A stretch of 64,000 bases of DNA from Arsenicicoccus dermatophilus (GCF_022568795.1 NZ_JAKZHU010000001.1:2480001-2544000); one strand, 5' to 3'. Shown: positions 30,701-38,965, numbered from the stretch's first letter. The notes: generated by a model not told the origin, from the sequence alone. Made by a program: numbers and translations.

Positions 30701-30970
30701 GGTGGTCACCCCGAGCCGGGCGGTGACCTGGTCCCGCAGCGCGGCCGCCGCCACCCGGGAGGAGGTGAGCAGCAGAGCGCGGTCGGGCTCGACGAGTCCC
30801 CGGCGCACCCGGTCGACCACGAGCTCGACGGCGAGCGTGGACTTGCCGGACCCGGGCGCGCCGACCACCTGCACCAGCGGGGCCGTCGCCGCGAGCACGG
30901 CGCGCTGGCCGTCGTCGAGCTCGGGTGGCTCGGCGGCGACCGGTGCGGGCGCGCGGGTCAGCAGGACCAT
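27710..30970 (-). CDS. adnA: AdnA-type helicase-nuclease subunit
   Basis: 1,086 residues. The N-terminal UvrD-like motor is degenerate: GAPGSGKST Walker A (about 39-47) and VVDDAQE in place of DExQD. The C-terminal half has a nuclease domain GRVDRLERDADGRL/LDLKTG and an iron-sulfur cysteine set: RRCQLLW before the nuclease core and CSSCPVSRSC near the end. This is the lead partner of AdnB and matches Rv3202c. It starts at ATG 30970, 67 bases downstream of the ATL gene stop in the same direction. AdnAB replaces RecBCD or AddAB in these bacteria for end resection at breaks. Confidence 0.92.
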   Translation of the reverse strand: MVLLTRAPAPVAAEPPELDDGQRAVLAATAPLVQVVGAPGSGKSTLAVELVVDRVRRGLVEPDRALLLTSSRVAAAALRDQVTARLGVTTTTPLARTHQSLGFGLLRAEAALAGDPTPRLLSGAEQDAILKELLDGHAAGLVPGPDWPAAVREALPTRGFRAELRDLLMRAVERGLVPEDLVELADREGRPEWRAAAAVLQEYDQVTAFSRPGAYDPAWVLSATADLIEESPERLARARERFGLIVVDDAQELTWSAARLLSVVRAPDTQLVLIGDPDLAVQTFRGADPRLFAHEWERWFGGDDLLTLGEAFVLAGSHRQPPRLAALTARVAGQVGSVGVVAHRRVVASATGSEPDDRAAARADEGAVCAPVDPGPAPPGADPATGHGTVETAVLPTVAQEAAYIAGRLRRAHLLDGVPWSQMAVLVRGRSGSAALRRALAGAGVPVASSMTDLPVRDEPAARALLALLEVVVRVARGDERPIEPDLATELLQSPLGASDPVTVRRLRRSLRQADRAAGGSTRGDLLVAQALLAPELLSEVPAAESAGARRICRALAAAVDAARLDERGRWQPGVTAELLLWQLWSALGLAEGWRSAALAGGLAAARFDRHLDAVVALFGAATSFAERLPGAGPEAFLDQTLGQEVAADSLVPQAPLEEVVRVLTPQSAAGLSWDLVVVAQLQEGVWPDLRLRGSLLGSEHLVDLMAGRGHGPREALAAVRSDEARLLTVAVSRARRTLVATAVSSEDEQVSPYLDLIDPPGDGARELTPVARAMTLTGVVAELRRRVLSEDPQERAAAAERLAALAAAGVPGAAPDQWWGLRESTDDAPVHAGDGPVPVSPSRIESFRRCQLLWFLRSHGGEGGDRSAADLGTLVHDIAADPDLDLTDERALRAELDRRWPELEVPDSWRGRHDHERAARMLDRLASFARESRDEGWQVVGVEREARAEIGPALLTGRVDRLERDADGRLRVLDLKTGNRAPTRAEIGEHPQLAAYQAAVEAGAFPESSVSAGAALVQLGGDAARHRLQPQAATSDADDPTWARRLVAESAEGMASRSFRAMPGDHCSSCPVSRSCPARPEGRQL

Positions 30971-31037
30971 GAGGTGATCCCATCATCGAGCACCGACATA
31001 CCCCTGCGGGACGCACCCGGATCGACGCAGCAGCGGC

Positions 31038-31385
31038 TCACCCCGGGTCGCGGGGGATGCGGGCGCCCAGCCCGTCCCAGCGGGCCCGCGCCAGGTCCGG
31101 ACGTATGCCGTCGGCTGCGGCCACCACCGGGGTCCCCTCGCGCCGCCACCGCTGCCGGGCCCGGCCGAGGAGCACCGCGGGCAGCGACCCGTCGGCGCGC
31201 ACGACCCGCCACCAGGGCACGTCGACGCCGTGCCGGGCCATGACCCGGCCGACCGCGATCGGGGCACCGGCCTGCAGGAGCCGGGCCACGTCGCCATACG
31301 TCAGGACCTGCCCTGGGGGCACCTGCTCGACGAGCTCCAGCACGTCCTGGGCGAACGCACCGGGCGCGGGGAGGGGACGGTCCAC
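31038..31385 (-). CDS. Alkyltransferase-like (ATL) DNA-repair protein, MGMT family
   Basis: 115 residues covering only the C-terminal DNA-binding half of O6-methylguanine methyltransferase. PPGQVLTYGDVARL and the arginine-finger zone GRVMARHG are present, but the PCHR active-site motif reads VPWWRVVR, so the alkyl-accepting cysteine is replaced by tryptophan. That is the definition of ATL proteins, which flag O6-alkylguanine for nucleotide excision repair. GTG at 31385 is taken as start. It sits between moeZ (17 bases upstream) and adnA in one direction, likely a repair-themed operon; the syntenic gene is Rv3204. Confidence 0.85.
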   Translation of the reverse strand: MDRPLPAPGAFAQDVLELVEQVPPGQVLTYGDVARLLQAGAPIAVGRVMARHGVDVPWWRVVRADGSLPAVLLGRARQRWRREGTPVVAAADGIRPDLARARWDGLGARIPRDPG

Positions 31386-31402
31386 GGGCCGGGGCCGCCT
31401 GC

Positions 31403-32593
31403 TCAGTAGGTCGGCAGCGAGGGGTCCACGTCGTGCGCCCAGGCGAGGACGCCGCCCTCGAGGTGGCGCACCCGGGTGTGGCCGGTCGCGGTGAGGGCGC
31501 GCAGGGCGGTGGCCGACCGGACGCCGGACCGACAGTGGATGACGACCTCCTCGTCGGGCTCGAAGGCCGACGCGGCCCGCCCGCTGAGGAACTCGTCGAG
31601 GTGGATCGCCTCCGCACCGGGGATCGACACGATGGCGCGCTCGTCCTCGCCGCGCACGTCGACGAGCCGGAAGGTCCCGGGCCGGTCGCGCAGCATGGCG
31701 GCGAGCTCGGTGGCGGTCACGGTGGGGGCGTCGGGCTGGTCGGGCTGCATGGCGTCCTCCTGGGTGGGCAGGCCGCACAGCTCCTGCCCTTCGCTGGGTG
31801 CGGTGATGGTGGGGTGGTCCCCGCACAGGGGGCAGTCGGGGTTGCGCTCGACGCGCAGGGTGTCCCAGCGCTGCGCCAGGGCGTCGTGCAGGAGCAGCCG
31901 GCCGACGACGGGCTCGCCCGCGCCGACGACGAGCTTGATCGCCTCGGTGACCTGGACGGACGCGACGACGGCGCACAGGATCCCCAGCACGCCTGCCTCG
32001 GCGCACGAGGGCACCGACCCGGCGGGCGGCGGGGTCGGGAAGACGCAGCGGTAGCACGGCCCGTGGCCGCGCCACCAGACGCTCGCCTGGCCCTGGAAGC
32101 GCAGCACCGAGCCCCACACGTGCGGGATCCCGAGCAGGGCGCAGGTGTCGTCCACGAGGTAGCGGGTGGCGAAGTTGTCGGCCCCGTCCAGGACGAGGTC
32201 GTAGCCGCCGACCAGGTCGAGGGCTTGGGTCGCGTCCAGGCGCACCGGGTGCCGGACCACCTGGACCAGCGGGTTGACCGCCGCCACCGCGTCGGCCGCG
32301 GAGTCGACCTTGAGGCGTCCGACGTCGGCCTGGCCGTGGATCACCTGCCGCTGCAGGTTGGTCTCGTCGACGACGTCGGGATCGACGACGCCGATCGTGC
32401 CCACCCCGGCGGCCGCGAGGTAGAGCAGCGCCGGCGAGCCCAGCCCGCCCGCCCCGACCAGGAGGACCCGGGCCGCGCCGAGCCGACGCTGACCGACCCG
32501 TCCGACCTCGGGCAGCAGCAGGTGCCGCGCGTAGCGGCGCACCTCCTCGGGCGTGAGGTCGCGCCCGGGCTCGACGAGCGGCGGCAGGGGCAT
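31403..32593 (-). CDS. moeZ: MoeZ/MoeB-type adenylyltransferase-sulfurtransferase
   Basis: 396 residues: an E1-like ThiF/MoeB domain (RYARHLLLPEVG, GAGGLGSPALLYLAAAGVG at about 40-58, DNFATRYLVDD, zinc cysteines CYRC and CPLC) and a C-terminal rhodanese domain with the active-site loop VIHCRSGVRSA. It adenylates and thiolates MoaD-type and CysO-type sulfur carriers, so it serves molybdopterin and possibly cysteine or thiamine synthesis. TATCCT ends six bases before ATG 32593, indicating a leaderless mRNA. It diverges from a TetR gene across a palindromic site. Matches moeB1 (Rv3206c) in mycobacteria. Confidence 0.93.
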   Translation of the reverse strand: MPLPPLVEPGRDLTPEEVRRYARHLLLPEVGRVGQRRLGAARVLLVGAGGLGSPALLYLAAAGVGTIGVVDPDVVDETNLQRQVIHGQADVGRLKVDSAADAVAAVNPLVQVVRHPVRLDATQALDLVGGYDLVLDGADNFATRYLVDDTCALLGIPHVWGSVLRFQGQASVWWRGHGPCYRCVFPTPPPAGSVPSCAEAGVLGILCAVVASVQVTEAIKLVVGAGEPVVGRLLLHDALAQRWDTLRVERNPDCPLCGDHPTITAPSEGQELCGLPTQEDAMQPDQPDAPTVTATELAAMLRDRPGTFRLVDVRGEDERAIVSIPGAEAIHLDEFLSGRAASAFEPDEEVVIHCRSGVRSATALRALTATGHTRVRHLEGGVLAWAHDVDPSLPTY

Positions 32594-32599
32594 GCGGGG

Positions 32600-32605
32600 A
32601 GGATA
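32600..32605 (-). promoter_or_regulatory. -10 element of leaderless moeZ
   Basis: TATCCT in transcript sense, six bases before ATG 32593; no ribosome site intervenes. Confidence 0.55.
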
Positions 32606-32683
32606 CCGGCCGGGCGGCGCGCCGCGGTGGCTACGTCGCTGACTGCGCAGGGTTGCGTCATCTGCACTGCCCCGGAAGCGCTC

Positions 32684-32698
32684 CGTATGCGGCATACG
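32684..32698. promoter_or_regulatory. 7-1-7 palindrome, candidate TetR operator
   Basis: Perfect arms CGTATGC and GCATACG around one base, in the moeZ-tetR divergent region about 90 bases from either start. TetR-family regulators often bind such sites in their own divergent promoters. The arms also match the heptamer GTATGCC over-represented in this window, which weakens the case for a specific operator. Confidence 0.45.
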
Positions 32699-32785
32699 TC
32701 TTCCTGTGTCCCATAGCACCCGGACTGGTGAGTACCATGACGAGAGCCGCGGCGGCCCTCGCCCCCGGTGGCCGAAAGGACCTCG

Positions 32786-33427
32786 ATGACGCCCTTCACC
32801 GATTCCCACGACCAGGACGTGCTGCGCCACGGCCGGATGCCCCGCTCCGAGCGCCGCGCCCAGCTGCTGCAGGCGGCCCAGGACGTCTTCGTCGAGTCGG
32901 GCTACCACTCGGCCGCGATGGACGCCATCGCCGAGCGCGCCGGTGTCTCCAAGCCGGTGCTCTACCAGCACTTCCCGAGCAAGAAGGAGCTCTACCTCAC
33001 GCTCCTCGACGTCCACTGCGACGCGATCGTCGACCTGGTCAAGGCCGCCCTGGCCTCCACCGACGACAACCGCCAGCGGGTCGCCGCCACGATGGGGGCC
33101 TACTACGAGTTCTTCGACCGCGAGGGCGCGCCCTTCCGGCTCGTCTTCGAGTCGGACCTGACCGGCGAGCCGGCGGTCCGCGACCGGCTGGACGGGGTCG
33201 AGCTGCGGTGCGCCGAGGCCATCGCCGACGTCATCTCCGAGGATGCGGCGATGCCGCGCGAGCATGCGCTGATCCTCGGCATGGCGCTCGCCGGCGCCGC
33301 CCAGAACTCCGCCCGTCACTGGGTCGCGCAGGCGCACGCGGCCGGGGTGGAACGCCCCGACGCGGCCGCCCTGGTCGCGGCGCTGGCCTGGCGCGGCATC
33401 GGCGGCTTCCCCAAGCAGACCGCCTGA
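32786..33427 (+). CDS. TetR/AcrR-family transcriptional regulator
   Basis: 213 residues. An N-terminal helix-turn-helix (residues about 17-60) with RRAQLLQAAQDVFVESGYHSAAMDAIAERAGVSKPVLYQHFPSK split over the usual three helices, then an all-helical ligand/dimer domain with FESDLTGEP. AAAGGA lies five bases before the ATG, which is preferred to the in-frame start at 32768. Counterpart of Rv3208 by position and sequence; in that lineage the TetR gene lies beside the DUF3107 gene, as here. The ligand is unknown. Confidence 0.92.
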   Translation: MTPFTDSHDQDVLRHGRMPRSERRAQLLQAAQDVFVESGYHSAAMDAIAERAGVSKPVLYQHFPSKKELYLTLLDVHCDAIVDLVKAALASTDDNRQRVAATMGAYYEFFDREGAPFRLVFESDLTGEPAVRDRLDGVELRCAEAIADVISEDAAMPREHALILGMALAGAAQNSARHWVAQAHAAGVERPDAAALVAALAWRGIGGFPKQTA

Positions 33428-33577
33428 GCCCGATACGCCTCCTCGCACGGCGGCCGCCCACAGGCCGCCCCGGGGAACACCCGCGCCAGCCCCCCGGTTG
33501 ACCCGACGGGGAGCGTCGTCGGCCGGTCCGGCGATCCACCCCCACCAGCACGTCCGCCCGAGCGAAAGGACCCTCCT

Positions 33578-33802
33578 GTGGAGGTCAAGATCGGCGTCCA
33601 GCACGTCGCCCGCGAGATCAGCTTCGAGTCCGACCAGTCCCCGGAGGAGATCACCCGCGCCGTCGCGGCCGCGGTCGCCGACGGGAGTACCCTCACTCTC
33701 CGTGATGAGAAGGGACGCACCATCATCGTTCCTGGTGACCACCTGGGTTATGTCGAGATCGGCGAGTCCACCAAGTCTCGGGTCGGTTTCGGCAACCTGT
33801 GA
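33578..33802 (+). CDS. DUF3107 family small protein
   Basis: 74 residues. Starts VEVKIGVQHVAREISFES and ends ESTKSRVGFGN, an all-beta-looking sequence that matches DUF3107 (Rv3208A/TB9.4 in mycobacteria). Function unknown. GTG start; an AAAGGA box lies nine bases upstream. A terminator follows at 33827. It probably has its own promoter in the 150 bases after the TetR gene. Confidence 0.9.
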   Translation: MEVKIGVQHVAREISFESDQSPEEITRAVAAAVADGSTLTLRDEKGRTIIVPGDHLGYVEIGESTKSRVGFGNL

Positions 33803-33826
33803 GCGGCCTGAACTGCTGATCGATCA

Positions 33827-33868
33827 AAGCGGCCTGGCAGGGGGGCAATGTCCCCCACCAGGCCGCTT
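33827..33868 (+). terminator. Hairpin terminator after DUF3107 gene
   Basis: An 11-bp stem (33827-33837 with 33858-33868) enclosing a second G-run/C-run stem. It begins 25 bases after the stop codon. Confidence 0.8.
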
Positions 33869-33988
33869 GCGTTCGTGACCCACTTGTGATGCAAAAGTGC
33901 GCTTGGCATCCGGGGGTCTCGGGTAACCATTGGAGTGACAGCGCGTAGCCGCAAGGCTCGCGATCCCCACCGTCAAGGAGATCTCTCC

Positions 33989-34261
33989 ATGCTCACCACG
34001 ATCATCACCGCCATCGTCATCGGCGCCATCATCGGCGGCCTCGCCCGCCTGGTGATGCCGGGCCACCAAAACGTCTCGATCCTGATGACGATCGTCCTCG
34101 GCATCCTCGGCTCGGCCATCGGCTCCTGGCTGGTCGCCCAGTTCGGCTACAAGAACGCCTCCGGCGGCATCGCCTGGGTCGCCGTCCTGGCCGGCGTCCT
34201 CGTCGCCGCCGCCCTGATCGCGATCTACCTGAACGTCACCAAGGGCCGCAGCCGCATCTGA
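33989..34261 (+). CDS. GlsB/YeaQ/YmgE-family stress-response membrane protein
   Basis: 90 residues with three hydrophobic segments (about 2-20, 30-52, 60-82) and glycine-rich signatures GAIIGGLARLVMPG and GILGSAIGSWL, as in the transglycosylase-associated/YeaQ family. A small inner-membrane protein of unknown mechanism often induced under stress. AAGGAG is eight bases before the ATG. Monocistronic, with terminators on both sides. In the upstream spacer a GGGTAA box at about 33928 could be a stress-sigma -10, but the match is weak. Confidence 0.88.
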   Translation: MLTTIITAIVIGAIIGGLARLVMPGHQNVSILMTIVLGILGSAIGSWLVAQFGYKNASGGIAWVAVLAGVLVAAALIAIYLNVTKGRSRI

Positions 34262-34296
34262 CGTCTCCCGCGTCGACGCCTGGCGTCCTGCAGGTC

Positions 34297-34335
34297 CCGA
34301 GAGGGCCGGCACCCGGTGGGTGCCGGCCCTCTCGG
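34297..34335. terminator. Bidirectional hairpin terminator
   Basis: A perfect 18-bp stem with a three-base loop between the GlsB-like gene (plus) and the ferritin-like gene (minus), whose stops converge here. Confidence 0.85.
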
Positions 34336-34353
34336 CGTGTCGACCCGGGCGGG

Positions 34354-34998
34354 TCAGGGACGGGCGGCGACGAGTCGCTCGGCGTGCCCGTCGGCGAGCC
34401 GCCCCAGGAAGGCGCTCAGCCCGGCCACGTCGTCCGAGCCCACCACCGTGGCCACCAGGTGCGGGTGGTCCACCCCGGTGCGCTGCCCCTGCGACATGGC
34501 TTCCCCCAGGACCCGTCGACCCCACAGGGCGAGCCGGCCGGCGGCCATCGGCTCCGCGGTCAGGGCCTCGGCGAGCAGCGGCGCCACGACGCCGTCGGAG
34601 CGTGACCGGTCCAGCACCTTCTCCAGCAGGACGTGGTCCGTGTCGTCGAGCCGCGCCGCGAGCTGGGCCAGCAGGTCGCCGGCCAGGCCGTCGATCACGG
34701 CGGTCTTGACCAGCCGCTCGGCCCAGGTGTGCGGGGAGGTCCGGACGTGGAACTGGTCGACGGCAGCCACGAACGGTGCCATGGCCGCCCGAGGCTCGGC
34801 GCCGAGCTCGTGGATCCGGTCGGCGAGCATCTGGTGGTGCTGCAGCTCGCGGGCGGCCAGGCCGGCCAGCTCGATGCGGGCGGTCAGCGTGGGGGCCGTG
34901 TCGCTGTCGGAGGCCAGGCGGGAGAAGGCGGTCAGCTCGGCGTAGGCGAGCGCGGCGAACAGCTCGACGACGCCGGTGTCGTGCGCGGAGGGGGTCAT
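34354..34998 (-). CDS. Ferritin-like-fold protein (MiaE-like/Rv3210c type)
   Basis: 214 residues, mostly helical, with iron-ligand-like positions spaced as in ferritin-like di-iron proteins: E in AYAELTAF, ExxH in AARELQHHQML, then E in TWAERLVK and the D/H positions further on. It resembles the hydroxylase-like domain seen in actinobacterial proteins next to the RhlE helicase (Rv3210c-Rv3211). The substrate is unknown. ATG 34998 lies eight bases after a TACTGT hexamer, so it too may be nearly leaderless. It diverges from rhlE. Confidence 0.78.
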   Translation of the reverse strand: MTPSAHDTGVVELFAALAYAELTAFSRLASDSDTAPTLTARIELAGLAARELQHHQMLADRIHELGAEPRAAMAPFVAAVDQFHVRTSPHTWAERLVKTAVIDGLAGDLLAQLAARLDDTDHVLLEKVLDRSRSDGVVAPLLAEALTAEPMAAGRLALWGRRVLGEAMSQGQRTGVDHPHLVATVVGSDDVAGLSAFLGRLADGHAERLVAARP

Positions 34999-35223
34999 GT
35001 GCACCCACAGTAGTGGGCGCGCCGCTAGACTGCCCTGGACCCCGGTGCCCGGTCGGCCCGACTCATGCTGGACGCGACGTCCACGCCGCAGCCCCGTGCT
35101 GCACGCAGACCTCCGATCGGCTCCGACACCACCCGTGAGTCGCGCTGCGCGCGGACCGCGAGACAGGCCCCGGCCTCGTCCGCGCGTCACCAGCCCTGGC
35201 TCACCTGCCGACAGGACAGCCGT

Positions 35224-36813
35224 ATGACGAACCCCACCACCGAGCCCACGGACCTGCCGGTCGAGGACGACGCGTCCCCCGCGACTCCCCCGGCCCCCGA
35301 GCTCACCTTCGCCGACTTCGACGTCCACCCGGACATCGTCGCGTCGCTCGCCGACATCGGCATCGTGCACCCCTTCCCCATCCAGGCCATGACCCTGCCG
35401 GTGGCCCTCGGCGGCCACGACATCATCGGGCAGGCCAAGACGGGCACTGGCAAGACGCTGGGCTTCGGCATCCCGATGCTCAACCGTGTGGTCTCCCCGA
35501 CCGACGAGGGATGGGCGACCTTCCGCCACCAGGGCAAGCCGCAAGCCCTGGCCGTGGCTCCGACCCGCGAGCTGGCCGTGCAGGTGGCCGCGGACCTCGA
35601 GCGCGCGGGCCGCAAGCGTGGCGTCCGGATCGCGACGATCTACGGCGGCCGGGCCTTCGAGCCGCAGGTCGAGCAGCTGCAGCGCGGGGTCGAGGTCGTC
35701 GTCGGCACCCCCGGTCGGCTCCTCGACCTGGCCAAGCAGGGCCACCTGGACCTGTCCCACGCGTCGATCGTCGTGCTGGACGAGGCCGACGAGATGCTCG
35801 ACCTGGGCTTCCTGCCCGACGTGGAGAAGCTCCTGGCCCAGACCGCCCCGACCCGCCAGATGATGCTCTTCTCCGCGACGATGCCGGGCGCGGTCGTGGC
35901 GCTGGCACGCCGCTACATGGGTCAGCCCACGCACATCCGAGCGATGGGCGACGAGACGGAGAACAAGCACACCGTCAAGGCGACGACGCAGTACGTCTAC
36001 CGCGCGCACGCCCTGGACAAGGTGGAGATGCTCGCCCGGATCCTGCAGGCTCGGGACCGGGGTCTGACGATCATCTTCAGCCGCACCAAGCGCACGGCGG
36101 CCAAGGTCGCCGACGAGCTCATCGACCGCGGCTTCGCGGCGGGCGCCATCCACGGCGACCTCGGCCAGGGCGCTCGTGAGCAGGCGCTGCGGGCCTTCCG
36201 CAACGGCAAGATCGACATCCTGGTGGCCACCGACGTCGCGGCCCGCGGCATCGACGTCGAGAACGTCACCCACGTCGTCAACTACCAGTGCCCGGAGGAC
36301 GAGAAGACCTACGTCCACCGGATCGGCCGCACCGGCCGGGCCGGGCACACCGGCACCGCGGTCACCTTCGTCGACTGGGACGACTCTCCTCGTTGGGGCC
36401 TGATCAACAAGATGCTCGACCTGGGCATCCCGGAGCCGATCGAGACCTACTCCTCCTCCCCGCACCTGTTCACCGACCTGGACATCCCCGAGGGGACCAA
36501 GGGTCGCCTGCCGCGCGACCAGCGCACCCGCGCCGGCCTCGCGGCCGAGGAGCTCGAGGACCTGGGCGAGACCGGCCAGCGGGCCGGCAAGGGTCGTGAC
36601 GGAGGTCGCGGTGGCCGTGACGGCGGCCGGGGTGGCCGGGGTCGCTCCGGCGGCAGCCGTTCCGAGGGTGGCCGGTCCCAGGCCCGCTCGGACTCCGAGC
36701 GCAGCACCGACGCGGGTCGGGACGGCGACACGCCGCGCCCGGCCCGCAGCCGCTCGCGCCGTCGCACCCGCGGTGGCCGCCCGGCCGAGGGTGGCGCCCC
36801 GAGCACCGAGTGA
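35224..36813 (+). CDS. rhlE: DEAD-box RNA helicase RhlE
   Basis: 529 residues. Q motif (LADIGIVHPFPIQ), AKTGTGKT Walker A near 70, PTRELAVQ, TPGRLLDL, DEAD box LDEADEML, SAT, and motif VI HRIGRTGRAG. The C-terminal about 110 residues are a disordered Arg/Gly tail with repeated GGRGGRDGGRGGRG-type units, suited to RNA binding or condensate formation. The frame is open 53 codons further upstream, but that stretch lacks coding character and the ATG at 35224 precedes the first acidic, helicase-like residues. RhlE unwinds RNA in ribosome assembly or degradation. Beside the ferritin-like gene as in mycobacteria. Confidence 0.93.
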   Translation: MTNPTTEPTDLPVEDDASPATPPAPELTFADFDVHPDIVASLADIGIVHPFPIQAMTLPVALGGHDIIGQAKTGTGKTLGFGIPMLNRVVSPTDEGWATFRHQGKPQALAVAPTRELAVQVAADLERAGRKRGVRIATIYGGRAFEPQVEQLQRGVEVVVGTPGRLLDLAKQGHLDLSHASIVVLDEADEMLDLGFLPDVEKLLAQTAPTRQMMLFSATMPGAVVALARRYMGQPTHIRAMGDETENKHTVKATTQYVYRAHALDKVEMLARILQARDRGLTIIFSRTKRTAAKVADELIDRGFAAGAIHGDLGQGAREQALRAFRNGKIDILVATDVAARGIDVENVTHVVNYQCPEDEKTYVHRIGRTGRAGHTGTAVTFVDWDDSPRWGLINKMLDLGIPEPIETYSSSPHLFTDLDIPEGTKGRLPRDQRTRAGLAAEELEDLGETGQRAGKGRDGGRGGRDGGRGGRGRSGGSRSEGGRSQARSDSERSTDAGRDGDTPRPARSRSRRRTRGGRPAEGGAPSTE

Positions 36814-36827
36814 TTCGTCCGGCCGCA

Positions 36828-36867
36828 CCCGCCTTCCCCGAGAGGCGACCGTCTCTCCCGGGGCGGG
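36828..36867 (+). terminator. Imperfect hairpin terminator after rhlE
   Basis: CCCGCC and CCCCGAGAG pair with CTCTC and GGGGCGGG across a bulge, starting 15 bases after the rhlE stop. A second short stem (36898-36905 with 36917-36924) follows in the 235-base gap before the transporter; the rest of that gap shows nothing clear. Confidence 0.6.
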
Positions 36868-37048
36868 CGTGGCGGCATACGGGCCGGCACCGATGATGGG
36901 CACCTTCCGCGGAGGGAGGTGCCCGTCGCCGTTCCACGAGCTTGCCCCCCAAAGGTCAGACCAGGCAGAGTGCCGGGTCGTCCTGGACATCCCCAACGAC
37001 GACCGCAGCGCTCGGGGGAGCGCGCGGTCGAGCTAGGAGTAATCCCCT

Positions 37049-38914
37049 GTGACCGAACGCCCCGACCCAGCGCCCACCGTTGCCGCACCGTCCGGCGCCT
37101 CGCCGTACGCCGCCCCACCGCACGGGGCCCCGCCCACCGACACGTCGTCGCCCGGCCCGGACCACGAGCTCCTCGCCGGCCTCGCCACCCCGGTGCCGGA
37201 GTCGCGCCCGCGCAGGCCCGGGATCGACCGGGTGACCTTCGGGGTGACCGCCGCGCTGGCCGTCGCCTTCGTGGCCTGGGGCTTCCTCGGGACGGCCTCG
37301 CTCGCCGCCGCGTCCGGCGCGGCCCTGTCCTGGGTGATGACGAGCACGGGGTGGGCCTTCGTGCTGCTGGCCTCGGCGTTCGTCGTCTTCGTGCTGTGGC
37401 TGGCGAGCAGCAGGTTCGGTCACATCCCGCTGGGCGGCGACCGGGAGGAGCCGGAGTTCTCCACGCGGTCCTGGATCGCCATGATGTTCAGCGCCGGCAT
37501 GGGGATCGGTCTGATGTTCTACGGCACCGCCGAGCCGCTCTACCACTACGTCGCGCCGCCACCGCGCACCGGGGCGGAGCCGCAGTCCCCGGAGGCGCTG
37601 CAGACGGCGATGGCGACCACGCTGTTCCACTGGACCCTGCACCCCTGGGCGATCTACGCCACCGTGGGGCTGGCCATCGCCTACTCGACCTTCCGCAAGG
37701 GCCGCAGCCAGCTGATCTCCTCGGTCTTCGCACCCCTGCTCGGCCGGCACGCGGGCGGGCCCATCGGTCGGCTCATCGACATCCTGGCGATCTTCGCGAC
37801 CCTCTTCGGCTCCGCGGCCTCGCTGGGCGTGGGGGCCCTGCAGATCGGTGCGGGCCTCGAGGAGAACGGGTGGGTGGGCCACGTCGGCACGCCCGTCCTC
37901 GTCGTGATCATCGTGGCGCTGACCATCTGCTTCATCGCCTCGGCCGTGTCGGGCATCTCGCGCGGCGTGGAGCTGCTGTCCAACGTCAACATGGTGCTGG
38001 CCGTGCTGCTCGCGGTCTTCGTCCTCGTGGTCGGCCCCACGCTCTTCGTGCTCAACCTGCTGCCTGCGGCGCTGGGGACCTATGTCGACCAGCTGGCCCG
38101 GATGGCCTCGCGCTCCGACGCCAGCGGGCTGGCCCCCATGCACGACTGGCTGTCCTCGTGGACGGTGTTCTACTGGGCCTGGTGGATCTCCTGGACGCCC
38201 TTCGTGGGGATGTTCATCGCCCGGATCTCGCGCGGCCGCACGATCCGGCAGTTCGTCACCGGTGTGCTGGTCGTCCCGAGCGCCGTCTCCCTGGTGTGGT
38301 TCGCGATCTTCGGCGGCGCGGGCATCGACGCCCAGCAGCGCTGGCACGACCTGGCCACCGTCAAGGACGGCGTGGCCTCGGTCAGCTTCGACGGGGCGCT
38401 GTTCCAGCTGCTCGCGCACTACCCTGCTGCGAGCATCACCACGGTGCTGGTCATGGTGCTGGTGGCGATCTTCTTCGTCTCGGGCGCGGACGCGGCCTCC
38501 ATCGTCATGGGCACCCTGTCCGAGCACGGCGCGATCGAGCCCTCGCGGTGGACGGTGGCCTTCTGGGGTGCGGCGACCGGTGCCGTGGCCGCGGTGATGC
38601 TGCTGGCCGGGTCCGCCAGCGGTGACGCCCAGTCGGCCCTCGACGGGCTGAAGAACATCACCATCGTCTCGGCCCTGCCCTTCGCCGTGGTGATGGCCCT
38701 GATGTGCGTGGCGCTGGTGCTCGACCTGCGCACCGACCCGGTGGTGCGGCGCGCCGACCTGGCCGAGCGACTCGTCCACGACGCCGTGGTCCGCGGCATC
38801 ACCGAGCACGGGGCGGACAACATCGAGATCGTGGTGCGCGCCGAGGACGCCCCCGCCGCCGAGCCCCGGCCGCGGGTGTGGGACCGGTTGGTGGGGACCT
38901 ACCGGCGGCAGTAG
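37049..38914 (+). CDS. BCCT-family transporter (betaine/choline/carnitine type)
   Basis: 621 residues with about 12 membrane segments between residues 65 and 560. Family signatures: MGIGLMFYGTAEP near 152, the tryptophan-rich segment WAWWISWTPFVGMFIARISRG near 375, and GADAAS in a later helix. BCCT carriers import quaternary ammonium compatible solutes, driven by Na+ or H+. The 60-residue N-terminal extension is Pro-rich and disordered; the C-terminal tail is short and charged, as in osmo-sensing members. GTG start with TAGGAG nine bases upstream. Monocistronic. Confidence 0.93.
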   Translation: MTERPDPAPTVAAPSGASPYAAPPHGAPPTDTSSPGPDHELLAGLATPVPESRPRRPGIDRVTFGVTAALAVAFVAWGFLGTASLAAASGAALSWVMTSTGWAFVLLASAFVVFVLWLASSRFGHIPLGGDREEPEFSTRSWIAMMFSAGMGIGLMFYGTAEPLYHYVAPPPRTGAEPQSPEALQTAMATTLFHWTLHPWAIYATVGLAIAYSTFRKGRSQLISSVFAPLLGRHAGGPIGRLIDILAIFATLFGSAASLGVGALQIGAGLEENGWVGHVGTPVLVVIIVALTICFIASAVSGISRGVELLSNVNMVLAVLLAVFVLVVGPTLFVLNLLPAALGTYVDQLARMASRSDASGLAPMHDWLSSWTVFYWAWWISWTPFVGMFIARISRGRTIRQFVTGVLVVPSAVSLVWFAIFGGAGIDAQQRWHDLATVKDGVASVSFDGALFQLLAHYPAASITTVLVMVLVAIFFVSGADAASIVMGTLSEHGAIEPSRWTVAFWGAATGAVAAVMLLAGSASGDAQSALDGLKNITIVSALPFAVVMALMCVALVLDLRTDPVVRRADLAERLVHDAVVRGITEHGADNIEIVVRAEDAPAAEPRPRVWDRLVGTYRRQ

Positions 38915-38929
38915 CCGAGCCGGCCGCGG

Positions 38930-38965
38930 CCTGAGCACCGGGGGCCACGGCCCCAGGTGCTCAGG
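38930..38965. terminator. Bidirectional hairpin terminator
   Basis: A 10-bp stem (38930-38939 with 38956-38965) enclosing a G-run/C-run helix, between the convergent BCCT and RecB-like genes. Confidence 0.75.

Noticed and set aside
27662-31243. Plus-strand open frame of 1,193 codons opposite adnA
   Set aside because: High GC keeps the antisense frame open. The composition is Arg/Gly/Pro-rich and nothing recognisable is encoded, whereas the minus strand has full AdnA motifs.
35065-35223. N-terminal extension of rhlE by 53 codons
   Set aside because: The stretch lacks the codon bias of the gene and any similarity to RhlE. ATG 35224 is a better start.
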